A stretch of DNA of 47,816 bases from Candidatus Hydrogenedentota bacterium (GTDB lineage: Bacteria; Hydrogenedentota; Hydrogenedentia; Hydrogenedentales; SLHB01), in NCBI GenBank assembly GCA_020849535.1, contig JADLGB010000279.1, positions 1-47,816 on the forward strand. The letters run 5' to 3'. Below, in pieces: positions 8,644 to 15,763 of this stretch. Below the pieces are notes generated by a model. The model was not told where the DNA came from and made no database searches. It worked only from the letters and a program-made list of their open reading frames with translations. Both the position numbers and the translations under genes were made by a program. Numbering within the stretch: position 1 is the first letter of the stretch; each line of letters opens with the position of its first letter.

Positions 8644-9102
8644 ATGGGCATTAAGACTGTCGTCTCAAACCGGCGCGCACATCACGACTACCACATCCTC
8701 GAGAAGTTCGAGGCCGGTATCGAATTGCGCGGCACAGAAGTTAAATCGCTTCGCGGCGGGCACATGGTGCTCAAGGACAGCTATGCGGACATCATCGACG
8801 GCCAACTGTTCCTGGTGGGAGCGCACATCAGCCCGTACGAGCAGGGAACGGCGTGGAACCACGAACCAGAGCGGAGCAGACGCCTACTCATGCACCGCCG
8901 TGAAATCGACCGCCTCGACGCGCAGGTCAGCGAGAAGGGCCTGACACTCGTCCCCCTCAGCGTCTACTTCAAGGAAGGCCGGGCCAAGGTGGAACTGGGC
9001 CTGTGCCGCGGCAAGCAGACCATCGACAAGCGCCGCTCCATCCAAGAGCGCGAAGTAAAACGCGAAATAGACCGCGCCGTGAAGAGCGTGAGGAAGGGGT
9101 AA
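8644..9102 (+). CDS. smpB: SsrA (tmRNA)-binding protein SmpB
   Basis: A 152-residue protein matching SmpB throughout: NRRAHHDYHILEKFEAGIEL, GTEVKSLRGG, DSYADIIDGQLFLVGAHISPYEQG, NHEPERSRRLLMHRREI, GLTLVPLSVYFKEGRAKVELGL and the C-terminal DKRRSIQEREVKREI tail. SmpB brings tmRNA to stalled ribosomes for trans-translation, with the basic C-terminal tail reading the empty mRNA channel. GAGGAA lies 7 nt before the ATG. I looked for ssrA in the 400 bp downstream and did not find it. Confidence 0.97.
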   Translation: MGIKTVVSNRRAHHDYHILEKFEAGIELRGTEVKSLRGGHMVLKDSYADIIDGQLFLVGAHISPYEQGTAWNHEPERSRRLLMHRREIDRLDAQVSEKGLTLVPLSVYFKEGRAKVELGLCRGKQTIDKRRSIQEREVKREIDRAVKSVRKG

Positions 9103-9216
9103 GTCCCCTTACTCGGACCGTATCTGTAACTTCTTTCCCTATAGTCAGTTGCCCAATCCAATACCCCCCGATGAACAGGTGCATGACGTCTGATGAATCC
9201 CGTCGCGCAATCTACC

Positions 9217-9245
9217 TTGCGACAATTAATAGCCTATGATACACT
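9217..9245 (+). promoter_or_regulatory. Probable sigma-70-type promoter
   Basis: TTGCGA (9217-9222), a 17-bp spacer and TACACT (9240-9245). Start of transcription near 9252 would give a leader of about 260 nt before the gene at 9515. An alternative -10, TATGAT at 9235, has poor spacing. Confidence 0.4.
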
Positions 9246-9251
9246 GTAGGC

Positions 9252-9514
9252 TACGGGTAGATGCCCGGACATCTACTTCGTAGTAGGTACACAAGAGCCG
9301 CCTGGGGGCTCAGGGCGTCTGCCCAGAACCGCGAGAGTTGTGCTCAACGGGGTGGATGAGGTGGAGTGCATCTGTGGCGAAGTTATCTCGCGAGCGCGTG
9401 AGCCGGCACGAAGTGCCGAGGGGGATGTGAGGCCGCAGAATGGTCTCGTGTTTGAGTGAAACTGTGGGCTGACGCGAAAGCGAGACGCAGAGAATCATCT
9501 TCAGGGGGGCGCGT
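9252..9514 (+). ncRNA. Candidate structured leader or small RNA, unidentified
   Basis: This gene-free stretch between a promoter-like site and the next gene contains several compact hairpins: GTAGATG/CATCTAC with a 6-nt loop (9257-9276), CGGCAC/GTGCCG with a GAA loop (9404-9418) and a purine-rich 3' part with GTCTCG pairing CGAGAC. I compared it by eye with tmRNA, RNase P RNA, SRP RNA, 6S RNA and group II intron domain V and found no match. It may be a 5' leader that controls the downstream membrane gene, or just unstructured leader. Confidence 0.25.
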
Positions 9515-11032
9515 ATGATGGACACGAACATGAACACGTGGACGGAAGAAGCCAATACCTACCTGGAAGGCTATCTGAGTCGGGTTGAAGCACTGCTGAC
9601 CGGCCAAGGGGGAGATGCCCGGGAAGTCGTGAATGACCTTCGCGACCATGTGGAGCGTCTCGCAGTCACCGATGCGGGCGCGCTGGTGGCGCTCTCGGAT
9701 GTGAAGCGGCTGTTGTCGACCGTCGGCACGCCCGAGGAAGTCGCCGCATCGTGGGCGGAACTCGGCGACAAGGCGGACTCCAAAGATCCGTGGTCCCCAT
9801 CATACCTGAACGCGACTCCGCCCGCCCCTGATAATACGCGGCGTGCAGCCTGGATCATCGCGGCCGCCGCTATCGTTTTCGTGCTCCCGTTTCTCGTCTA
9901 TATGATTCGCGGTGAAGTGCCAGACCCCACTCTGCCGCCTGAGCCAGCGCAGGAAACAGTCACTCCGAGAGTGGGACTTCCCCCCGTCCCCGTGGCCAGG
10001 GAGAATGACCCCACGGGCTCTTGGGTGAGCGTGGATTTCGTCGAGAAAGTGGAGGATTTCCAGGCCGGCAAGAAGTCGTGGCAAGGTGACCTCTTCCTGA
10101 AGAACCTCGAGTGTTTCGCGGACGGCCGCACGTCCATTGGTGAACACTGGAAGAACGGTCAGCTCATGGACCAGGAGAGCCCAGCTACCGCGCCGTACTA
10201 CCTCAAGAACCTCGACGAGAAGCAGTACTTGTTTCTCCCTTGGTTCAGTGGAGACGTCACCATGCGGGGGCAGAAACCCCGGTACTATGTCCTGGCGCGC
10301 AGTGAAGATGTTGACGCAGCGGTGGTGGAGCCGCCCAAGGAAGAGACCCCCACGGGCACCGAAGCACAAGGAACCTATGCGGATTTGACCGGAAGCTGGA
10401 CAAGCGTCGATTTCGTCGCAAAGGTCGAGGACTTCAAGCCCGGCGCCAAATCATGGAGCGGCGATTTGTTCTTGAAGGACCTGGATTGCACGCCCAATGG
10501 TGGCACCTCCTTGGGATACACCTGGTGGGCGGACGGCCGGGTCATCGGGCAAGATGGAAAGACCCAGGCCATGTACCAGGTGAAGACGGTTGGCGATACC
10601 ACGTATCTGTTTATGCCATGGCTGAGCGGCGACGTGACCATTCGCGGGATTGCCCCGAAGTATTACGTGCTGAAAAAGCAGGCGAGCGCCAGCCAGACTC
10701 CTGCCGTTCCGGCACAGTCCGGCGGCGACATCAGCGGTGCCTGGCGTAGCGTGGACTTCGTACCGCGCGTCGAGGACTTTCAGCCTGGCAGACGAAACTG
10801 GGGGGGAGATCTCTTTCTGAAGGATATCCAGTGCTTGCCCGACGGCGGTACATCCATTGGGTACCGCTGGTGGTCGGATGGGCGCATACTCGCCCAGGAC
10901 GGGAAGACGCAGGCACGCTTCTATGTCAAAGAGGTGAACGGCGGCGCCTACCTCTTTCTGCCGTGGCTGAGCGGCGACGTGACCATTCGCGGCATGGCGC
11001 CCAAATACTACGTGATGCAGAAAGCGGGATAG
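9515..11032 (+). CDS. HAAS-domain membrane protein with three tandem sensory-type repeats
   Basis: A 505-residue protein with a short cytoplasmic helical domain (residues ~9-85; YLEGYLSRVEALL, VVNDLRDHVE, STVGTPEEVAASW) that matches HAAS/DUF1700 sensor-associated domains, a membrane segment at ~111-130 (AAWIIAAAAIVFVLPFLVYMI), a Pro-rich linker, and then three outside copies of a ~100-residue domain beginning near residues 167, 292 and 407. Each reads G.W.SVDFV..VEDF..G...W.GDLFLK.L.C...G.TS.G...W..G..., ending YLF.PW.SGDVT.RG..P.YYV. The same domain is known to me from the C-terminal part of Firmicute BlaR1-like and related putative sensors, usually as one copy. Function is likely sensing or signalling; HAAS proteins often pair with PadR regulators, but none is in this window. 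The next gene is 28 nt downstream. Confidence 0.7.
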   Translation: MMDTNMNTWTEEANTYLEGYLSRVEALLTGQGGDAREVVNDLRDHVERLAVTDAGALVALSDVKRLLSTVGTPEEVAASWAELGDKADSKDPWSPSYLNATPPAPDNTRRAAWIIAAAAIVFVLPFLVYMIRGEVPDPTLPPEPAQETVTPRVGLPPVPVARENDPTGSWVSVDFVEKVEDFQAGKKSWQGDLFLKNLECFADGRTSIGEHWKNGQLMDQESPATAPYYLKNLDEKQYLFLPWFSGDVTMRGQKPRYYVLARSEDVDAAVVEPPKEETPTGTEAQGTYADLTGSWTSVDFVAKVEDFKPGAKSWSGDLFLKDLDCTPNGGTSLGYTWWADGRVIGQDGKTQAMYQVKTVGDTTYLFMPWLSGDVTIRGIAPKYYVLKKQASASQTPAVPAQSGGDISGAWRSVDFVPRVEDFQPGRRNWGGDLFLKDIQCLPDGGTSIGYRWWSDGRILAQDGKTQARFYVKEVNGGAYLFLPWLSGDVTIRGMAPKYYVMQKAG

Positions 11033-11060
11033 CCGTGTTTCCGCTGCGGGGAGGTGTCGA

Positions 11061-11378
11061 GTGAAACTCAAGAGAGTTCTCTGGTTCGTACTGGTGATGC
11101 TCGCCGTGGATTGGGTACTGGGAGCGGCGCAGGCGGCCCACGTGATTCCGCTGTGGACGTTTTTGGTGGCCAACATCCCGTTTGGCCTGCCCTATGTCTG
11201 GCTCGAATCGCATTGGACCGGCACCGCCTACGATGTCGGCGGCTACACGGTGAGCGACACGTTGTCGCTTGCCGTGTTCTTCTTCACGGTCATCGCACAA
11301 GGCTGGCTCTATGCCGTCTGCTTCCAGCACTGGCAGCAGATGCGAAGCAGGAAGATGGCTGAAGCGCAGCCGGTCTGA
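11061..11378 (+). CDS. Small membrane protein, unknown
   Basis: A 105-residue protein starting at GTG 11061 with GGGGAGG just upstream. It has two or three membrane segments: VLWFVLVMLAVDWVLGAAQAA near the N-terminus, WTFLVANIPFGLPYVWL in the middle and LSLAVFFFTVIAQGWLYAV near the C-terminus, followed by a charged tail. I do not recognise the family. Located 28 nt after the three-repeat sensor-like gene and probably in its operon. Confidence 0.65.
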   Translation: MKLKRVLWFVLVMLAVDWVLGAAQAAHVIPLWTFLVANIPFGLPYVWLESHWTGTAYDVGGYTVSDTLSLAVFFFTVIAQGWLYAVCFQHWQQMRSRKMAEAQPV

Positions 11379-11420
11379 TCGGGGCCGGGAGCCGTGAAAA
11401 CGAAAGGCTGAGTTTTGCAT

Positions 11421-11493
11421 GTCCGATCGGTCTGATTCGACGGATCGGTCCGATTGGACAAGAGCGAGTGCGGGAACAGGCGCCCTCGCCTGT
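11421..11493. repeat. 9-bp tandem units plus ACAGGCG hairpin
   Basis: 11422-11457 holds four 9-bp units of the form TCCGATCGG (TCCGATCGG, TCTGATTCG, ACGGATCGG, TCCGATTGG). After GGACAAGAGCG comes the hairpin ACAGGCGCCCTCGCCTGT (11476-11493). The same order, 9-bp units then ACAAG then ACAGGCG hairpin, is repeated at 12965-13035. It separates two convergent genes. Confidence 0.75.
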
Positions 11494-11507
11494 CATCCCA
11501 ATCCAGG

Positions 11508-12872
11508 CTACTTCGCGCCCAGCCGCAGTTCCATCACCCAGACCTTGTCCTGGCCCACGTTCGTGTTCCAGTTCGTGGCCCACACCACGCGCGACCCATC
11601 CCGCGAGATGGACGCCTGCGTCTCTTCCCAATAGCTCCCGCGCGTGCCATACACCTTCGCGAGGTAGTAGACCTGCGGCCTGTCCCGGTCGAGCTTGACC
11701 AACGTGACGGTCCGGTCGAGCCAATTCTGTTCCCGCGCGCCCTCATCTGTCGTGGTCGAAATCACGCACCAGCCCGGATAGTTGCAGGAAACGTGCACGC
11801 CGCTGTTCAGTCCCACAGGCGAGTCGGAGGCGTAGAACAGGCGCATGATGGGAACGTGCCCGCTGGCGGGATAGTCCGCGTCGCTCAGCGCCGGCCGCGC
11901 ATTGGTGTCGAGGGTGATGAGATCCACGTAGTCCGTTTGGGCGTTCTGCATGACGATCACTTCCCGGCCGGCGCTGTCCAGACCTACGTCCGCATGGCCT
12001 GTTGTCGTGTGAATCTGCTGGAAGGAATTCAGGGCGCGATTGGCCATGACCAGTCCCGTCAATGGAGATGCGTTGTCGTAATCGGAACCGATGAGCACCC
12101 AATTCCCCAAGGGCGACATGCCCGCCCAATCGATGCGCGACTCATCCACAGCCAGGGTGTGCAGGCCCACCACCGCATCGTCCTGCCGGTCCCACACGAA
12201 GATGTACCGTGCGCGATAATCCTGTTCCATGCCCTGTAAGAGAAAGGCCCAGTAGCGCCGATCGGTTGATGCTTCGCCTTCATCTTTCATGGTGATGCGG
12301 TAAAGATCGGACTCCGCCTTCAGGATGGGTCCGACGCGAGCGTCGTCGCGAAAGTCTTTAACCGTAGTGGAATCGCCCGTGCTCACATCCACACGTAGAA
12401 TGCGGAACTCCTGCGTTCCCCAGACGACGTTAGGGTCCTGTGAGTCCCAACGGGGCTCCTCCATCTCCACCGTTCTCACCAGATTGCCGTCCGCGTCATA
12501 GGGCAGGCTCGTGGTCTTGTAGACGCGCCATTCGCCACTTTGCAGCGCCAGCAGCAGAATCCGCGAGCAATCCGAATTGAAGGGATCGTGTCGCGAATAC
12601 TCGTGTCTGATTCCCTGCGCGCCCGTCGCGCGCACCTGGGCGGTTCCCAGCCGCGTATCTGTCACAGATGCCCCTGGCTTGGGCGCCGGCTCGTTGGCGA
12701 GCGAGTAGGTGGGATTCTCACCAGACAATGGGTTGGGGACCTCCACGAGTCCTGACGATGGCAGCGGTGCCCCGTCCACCACATGCCATGGGCACGCCAA
12801 GGTGAGAAGCGCTAGCGCGGCAAGCGCAGGAGCAAGGAACGAACGGGCATTGCGATGCAGACGTGGACGCAT
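11508..12872 (-). CDS. Exported propeller-like protein, unknown function
   Basis: A 454-residue protein starting at ATG 12872, with AGGGGGA upstream. The N-terminus is a signal peptide with a possible lipobox (LTLAC, Cys27). The rest is a series of beta-strand repeats of propeller type (SCSRILLLALQSGEWRVYKT, RILRVDVSTGDSTTVKDF, NWVLIGSD, RDGSRVVWATNW), like periplasmic TolB-like or six-bladed propellers. No catalytic motif is visible and I do not recognise a named family. Downstream lies a repeat-rich gap; the gene upstream on the same strand is another exported protein but the two are 360 bp apart and not an obvious operon. Confidence 0.6.
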   Translation of the reverse strand: MRPRLHRNARSFLAPALAALALLTLACPWHVVDGAPLPSSGLVEVPNPLSGENPTYSLANEPAPKPGASVTDTRLGTAQVRATGAQGIRHEYSRHDPFNSDCSRILLLALQSGEWRVYKTTSLPYDADGNLVRTVEMEEPRWDSQDPNVVWGTQEFRILRVDVSTGDSTTVKDFRDDARVGPILKAESDLYRITMKDEGEASTDRRYWAFLLQGMEQDYRARYIFVWDRQDDAVVGLHTLAVDESRIDWAGMSPLGNWVLIGSDYDNASPLTGLVMANRALNSFQQIHTTTGHADVGLDSAGREVIVMQNAQTDYVDLITLDTNARPALSDADYPASGHVPIMRLFYASDSPVGLNSGVHVSCNYPGWCVISTTTDEGAREQNWLDRTVTLVKLDRDRPQVYYLAKVYGTRGSYWEETQASISRDGSRVVWATNWNTNVGQDKVWVMELRLGAK

Positions 12873-12964
12873 GACGTAGATCCCCCTACCCCTGGACCGC
12901 TCTTTGAACGCACCTTCTCCCTGTCCGCAGTATACCAGATATCACGAACGGTTGAGGAACCCAC

Positions 12965-13003
12965 GTCCGATCGGTCTGATCGGACCGATCAGTCCGATAG
13001 GAC
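12965..13003. repeat. 9-bp tandem repeat array
   Basis: Four contiguous 9-bp units (TCCGATCGG, TCTGATCGG, ACCGATCAG, TCCGATAGG) followed by ACAAGCG. The array is a close relative of 11421-11459 and precedes the 147-bp element at 13018. No spacers separate the units, so it is not a CRISPR. Confidence 0.75.
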
Positions 13004-13017
13004 AAGCGAATAAAGTC

Positions 13018-13164
13018 ACAGGCGAGGGCGCCTGTGCCACACACGCTTGCCCGGCCTGCCGATGTTCTTCCTCTCCTGTGATCCAGGGTTTTCCCAAGGA
13101 TTTCAGGAGATTTAGGCAAACAGAGTATTGGAGATAGACGTGTGGCACAGGCGCCCTCGCCTGT
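13018..13164. mobile_element. 147-bp MITE-like element, copy A
   Basis: The ends are the near-palindromes ACAGGCGAGGGCGCCTGT (13018-13035) and ACAGGCGCCCTCGCCTGT (13147-13164), each a hairpin and together terminal inverted repeats extending inward into GCCACAC / GTGTGGC. The second copy at 22911-23057 has exactly the same length and differs by eye at about 20 of 147 positions. No coding frame inside. No target-site duplication is evident. Confidence 0.8.
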
Positions 13165-13234
13165 GTCCCATTCCGGAACAGACACCGCTCAATCCGCCAC
13201 GGAAGACATGAAGCTATCGACTACGCGGCAGCTC

Positions 13235-14740
13235 TCAGAAGTTCCCGGGCATGCGTGCGGGATACTCGCTCAACTCCAGGAGCGCATACAGCAGCAAACC
13301 AACCCCGTCCGTCGATTCGCAGTAGGGTTTTGCCGGATGCCCTTTGAACCACCCGTTGGCGTAGAGCTTCTCAATTGCCTCATCGGCCAGCGCTGTTGCG
13401 GTCTCCAGGCCGGCAGGGTCGCCCGTCGCATAGTGGAGGTGCAGGAAAAACGAGATCGCCCGGCCGTAGTTCTCCGCATATGTGCCGCCTTTGGCCTCCG
13501 CTTCCGGAAGCGCCGCCACCAGCGCATCGCGCCACCGTCTCCCGATATGTGGAGGCATGTCTGCGCGGATGTTCTCGGCCCAGTGGCGCGCGCTTTCCAG
13601 GGCGCCCGCGTCGCCCGTGACCTCGAAGGCATAGATCGACGTCTGCGCGGCAAGCATCGGGAATTCGTACGAAAACATGACCGTGCGCCAGATGTCGATG
13701 TAGCCGACCGGCTTCCATTGGTCGTAGTACTCGTCCGACGCCTGCTCCATCACGGGCGTGCGGTCGAGGGCCAGCATGGCCCGCCACTGCCGCGCCTCGG
13801 CGTCCCACCCGTACTTCAGGTATGCGTTGATATACGCCAGTGCAACATCCTTGAACCACGGATCGCCACTCACCTCGTAGGCGCGCAGCAGCGCGGCCGC
13901 GTGGGGCCCCGACACGGTGGTGAAGCAATGGTGCGCGTCGTACCGGTCGCCGGTGCTGGGTGCGTCCGGCGCGAGGTTGGTTTCGGGATTGCGCGCGTTC
14001 CAGTGTCGGCTCGCCACAGTCTTTGCCCACTGCAAGTACTTCGGGTCGCGTGTCTTGCCGTACATGAAGGCAAACGCCTGCACGAAGGACCCTCCTGAGA
14101 ATGCGAAATCGCAGCCCACGCTCTTGTCGTCGTGGCGATTGTGCAGACCCGTCTCCTTATCCACGACATGCCATTCCCAGATGCCTTCCACCTCTTTCGT
14201 GAGCAGTTCAGGCGTGACGCGCCACATCCGCTCCCATTCTGGCAGCAGCACAAGAATCTCGTGGGGCCCCTTCCCGTCCTGGTCTCCGCCGGGCCGGTCG
14301 GTGTATGCGTTGTAGAAGATGTGCGACCCCCAGGCCAGCATGCCGTTCTCCTTGCGGGACCGCTCGAAGAAGGTCTTAATATACGAATCGCAGGCGTCCG
14401 CGTAGCGCGTGTCGCCGGTCAACGCGCCCATCGCGTAAAGTGTGCGCAGCAGCGGCTGGTCTTCCCACAGATCGCAGCCCGCCGGATTGCGCCGGTGCTG
14501 GCGTTCTTCGCACCGGATGATGCCGTCGAGCGGAAGCGGTTCCCTCGGCGACTCCAAAGTCTCCAAATCGATGATGCTCATGAACATGGGAGTCTGGACT
14601 TCCCCGTAGTGGTCCATCCCTCTCTCAAGGAAATTGTCAACGTGCTCCGTTACGCATTCGCGGTAGTGGTTAGACTTAGCTTCGTCGATCTGACTCAGCA
14701 GCAGCGCGGAAGCCGCCATGGTAACGGTGAGGAGAAGCAT
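13235..14740 (-). CDS. Exported alpha-toroid protein, glycosidase/lyase-like
   Basis: A 501-residue protein from ATG 14740, with GGAAGGAATT upstream. A short hydrophobic N-terminus (MLLLTVTMAASALLLSQ) marks export. The body is a repeated helix-hairpin pattern of the (alpha/alpha)6 barrel kind: LLRTLYAMGALTGDTRYADACDSYIKTFFE, FVQAFAFMYGKTRDPKYLQWAKTVASRH, AALLRAYEVSGDPWFKDVALAYINAYLKY, ISFFLHLHYATGDPAGLETATALADEAI. Such 'A...TGD..Y...A' repeats occur in polysaccharide lyases and unsaturated-uronate hydrolases (GH88/GH105, PL8-like), so a carbohydrate role is likely. Its active-site residues cannot be assigned. A 362-bp gap with repeats separates it from the downstream exported gene. Confidence 0.6.
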   Translation of the reverse strand: MLLLTVTMAASALLLSQIDEAKSNHYRECVTEHVDNFLERGMDHYGEVQTPMFMSIIDLETLESPREPLPLDGIIRCEERQHRRNPAGCDLWEDQPLLRTLYAMGALTGDTRYADACDSYIKTFFERSRKENGMLAWGSHIFYNAYTDRPGGDQDGKGPHEILVLLPEWERMWRVTPELLTKEVEGIWEWHVVDKETGLHNRHDDKSVGCDFAFSGGSFVQAFAFMYGKTRDPKYLQWAKTVASRHWNARNPETNLAPDAPSTGDRYDAHHCFTTVSGPHAAALLRAYEVSGDPWFKDVALAYINAYLKYGWDAEARQWRAMLALDRTPVMEQASDEYYDQWKPVGYIDIWRTVMFSYEFPMLAAQTSIYAFEVTGDAGALESARHWAENIRADMPPHIGRRWRDALVAALPEAEAKGGTYAENYGRAISFFLHLHYATGDPAGLETATALADEAIEKLYANGWFKGHPAKPYCESTDGVGLLLYALLELSEYPARMPGNF

Positions 14741-15039
14741 GCGGGAATTCCTTCCAGGTTATGGTGATACACGCATTAGACCACAAGCTGGTTTCTGCAT
14801 GCCATATCCCTTCCCTGCGCATAATCGCCTCATAGGTACTGGACGTCCTGACTTGGTCTGGTCAGTTTCCCGAATGTACGCGGTGTCCTGTAACGATTTG
14901 GTTTCTGAAACGTCCTATAGGTGTATTGGAATTATCGCGGCAGCGGGCGCGTTATCCCTAGATTGAAGACAGGGCAGAATCCGCTGATTGTTCGTTTAGT
15001 ACAGAAAGCTCACAAAGCGCGATTTAATTGAAATCGATC
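14741..15039. other. Gene-free divergent gap
   Basis: No coding frame, hairpin repeat or tandem array is seen here. The right end carries the promoter of the PilZ gene, listed separately. Confidence 0.4.
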
Positions 15040-15068
15040 TGGACATATTCCGGATGATGTGATATTCT
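15040..15068 (+). promoter_or_regulatory. Sigma-70-type promoter for the PilZ gene
   Basis: TGGACA (15040-15045), 17-bp spacer, TATTCT (15063-15068). Transcription would start near 15075, only about 15 nt before the ATG and just before the AAGGGGTG ribosome-binding site. Confidence 0.6.
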
Positions 15069-15090
15069 AAGCCCATAAGGGGTGAGAAAA

Positions 15091-15519
15091 ATGGCAAAGT
15101 ACAACGTAGACGCGGCTTGGGTTGACCCGTACGAGCATATTGAGGAGCGGCGCAGCGCCGAGCGCTTCGACTTCCGCATTAAACTGTCGATTGCTGTCGA
15201 AAAACAAGGCGAACGCAGCCGCCTCGTCGGACCGGGCATCGTCAGGAACATCTCCATGACGGGTGCCAGCTTGGTCACCAAACACAAGTTGGAGCCGGGT
15301 CAGCGCATCGCGGTCGCCATCCCCACGAAACGGTTCAAGGTGGCCGAGTGCTTGCCCGCGGCGTTTGTGGGTGCGGCCGAGGTTGTTCGCGTGGAACCGC
15401 GCAAAGACTCCACGATCCGCGCGTCCATCCGGTTCGGCGATGCCTTCACCCAGAATATGGACTTCTCCGTGTTTATCCGGTCCCTGCAAGCCGTCCGCGA
15501 TACGCTCGCGGTCGAGTAG
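15091..15519 (+). CDS. PilZ-domain protein
   Basis: A 142-residue protein. I choose ATG 15091 (AAGGGGTG 7 nt upstream) over a GTG at 15082 that lies inside the ribosome-binding site. It is a stand-alone PilZ domain with the two c-di-GMP-binding motifs: R-S-A-E-R near residue 22 (RxxxR) and NISMTGASL near residue 55 (D/NxSxxG). Such proteins bind cyclic di-GMP and alter motility, adhesion or exopolysaccharide output through a partner. It has its own promoter and terminator, so it is monocistronic. Confidence 0.9.
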   Translation: MAKYNVDAAWVDPYEHIEERRSAERFDFRIKLSIAVEKQGERSRLVGPGIVRNISMTGASLVTKHKLEPGQRIAVAIPTKRFKVAECLPAAFVGAAEVVRVEPRKDSTIRASIRFGDAFTQNMDFSVFIRSLQAVRDTLAVE

Positions 15520-15545
15520 ACTGCGGAGCTTTCCTCGCTTCACCC

Positions 15546-15583
15546 GCCGCCCGCCGATATAGTCGGAGGGCGGCTTTCATTGT
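15546..15583 (+). terminator. Rho-independent terminator of the PilZ gene
   Basis: GCCGCCC (15546-15552) pairs with GGGCGGC (15568-15574), with an inner CCGA/TCGG pairing, followed by TTTCATTGT. It lies 26 nt after the PilZ stop codon. Confidence 0.75.
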
Positions 15584-15763
15584 GTGCCGCATTGTTTAAT
15601 CGTCGGCTAACATCAACTTGATACTAACTCGATTCCCGCCTGTGCGATCGGTCATAATCCCGGCGGTTTTTGCTGTACCTTGGCTAACGGGGGAAGCGCG
15701 TGCCTGCGCACACCAGTCTCCTTGGCGGGGAACCCGATCCCCACACACGAATGGAGGACTTTC

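Noticed and set aside
9103..9514. ssrA (tmRNA) next to smpB
   Set aside because: No GGGGCTGATTC-like 5' end, no tag reading frame and no CCA-ended acceptor could be found in either strand.
9252..9514. Group II intron remnant or RNase P RNA
   Set aside because: The domain V hairpin signature and the conserved RNase P core motifs were looked for and are not there.
11421..13003. CRISPR-like short repeats
   Set aside because: The 9-bp units are contiguous without spacers and far too short for CRISPR; no cas gene is near.
13018..13164. A coding insertion sequence
   Set aside because: No open frame of meaningful length and no transposase motif; it can only be a non-autonomous element.
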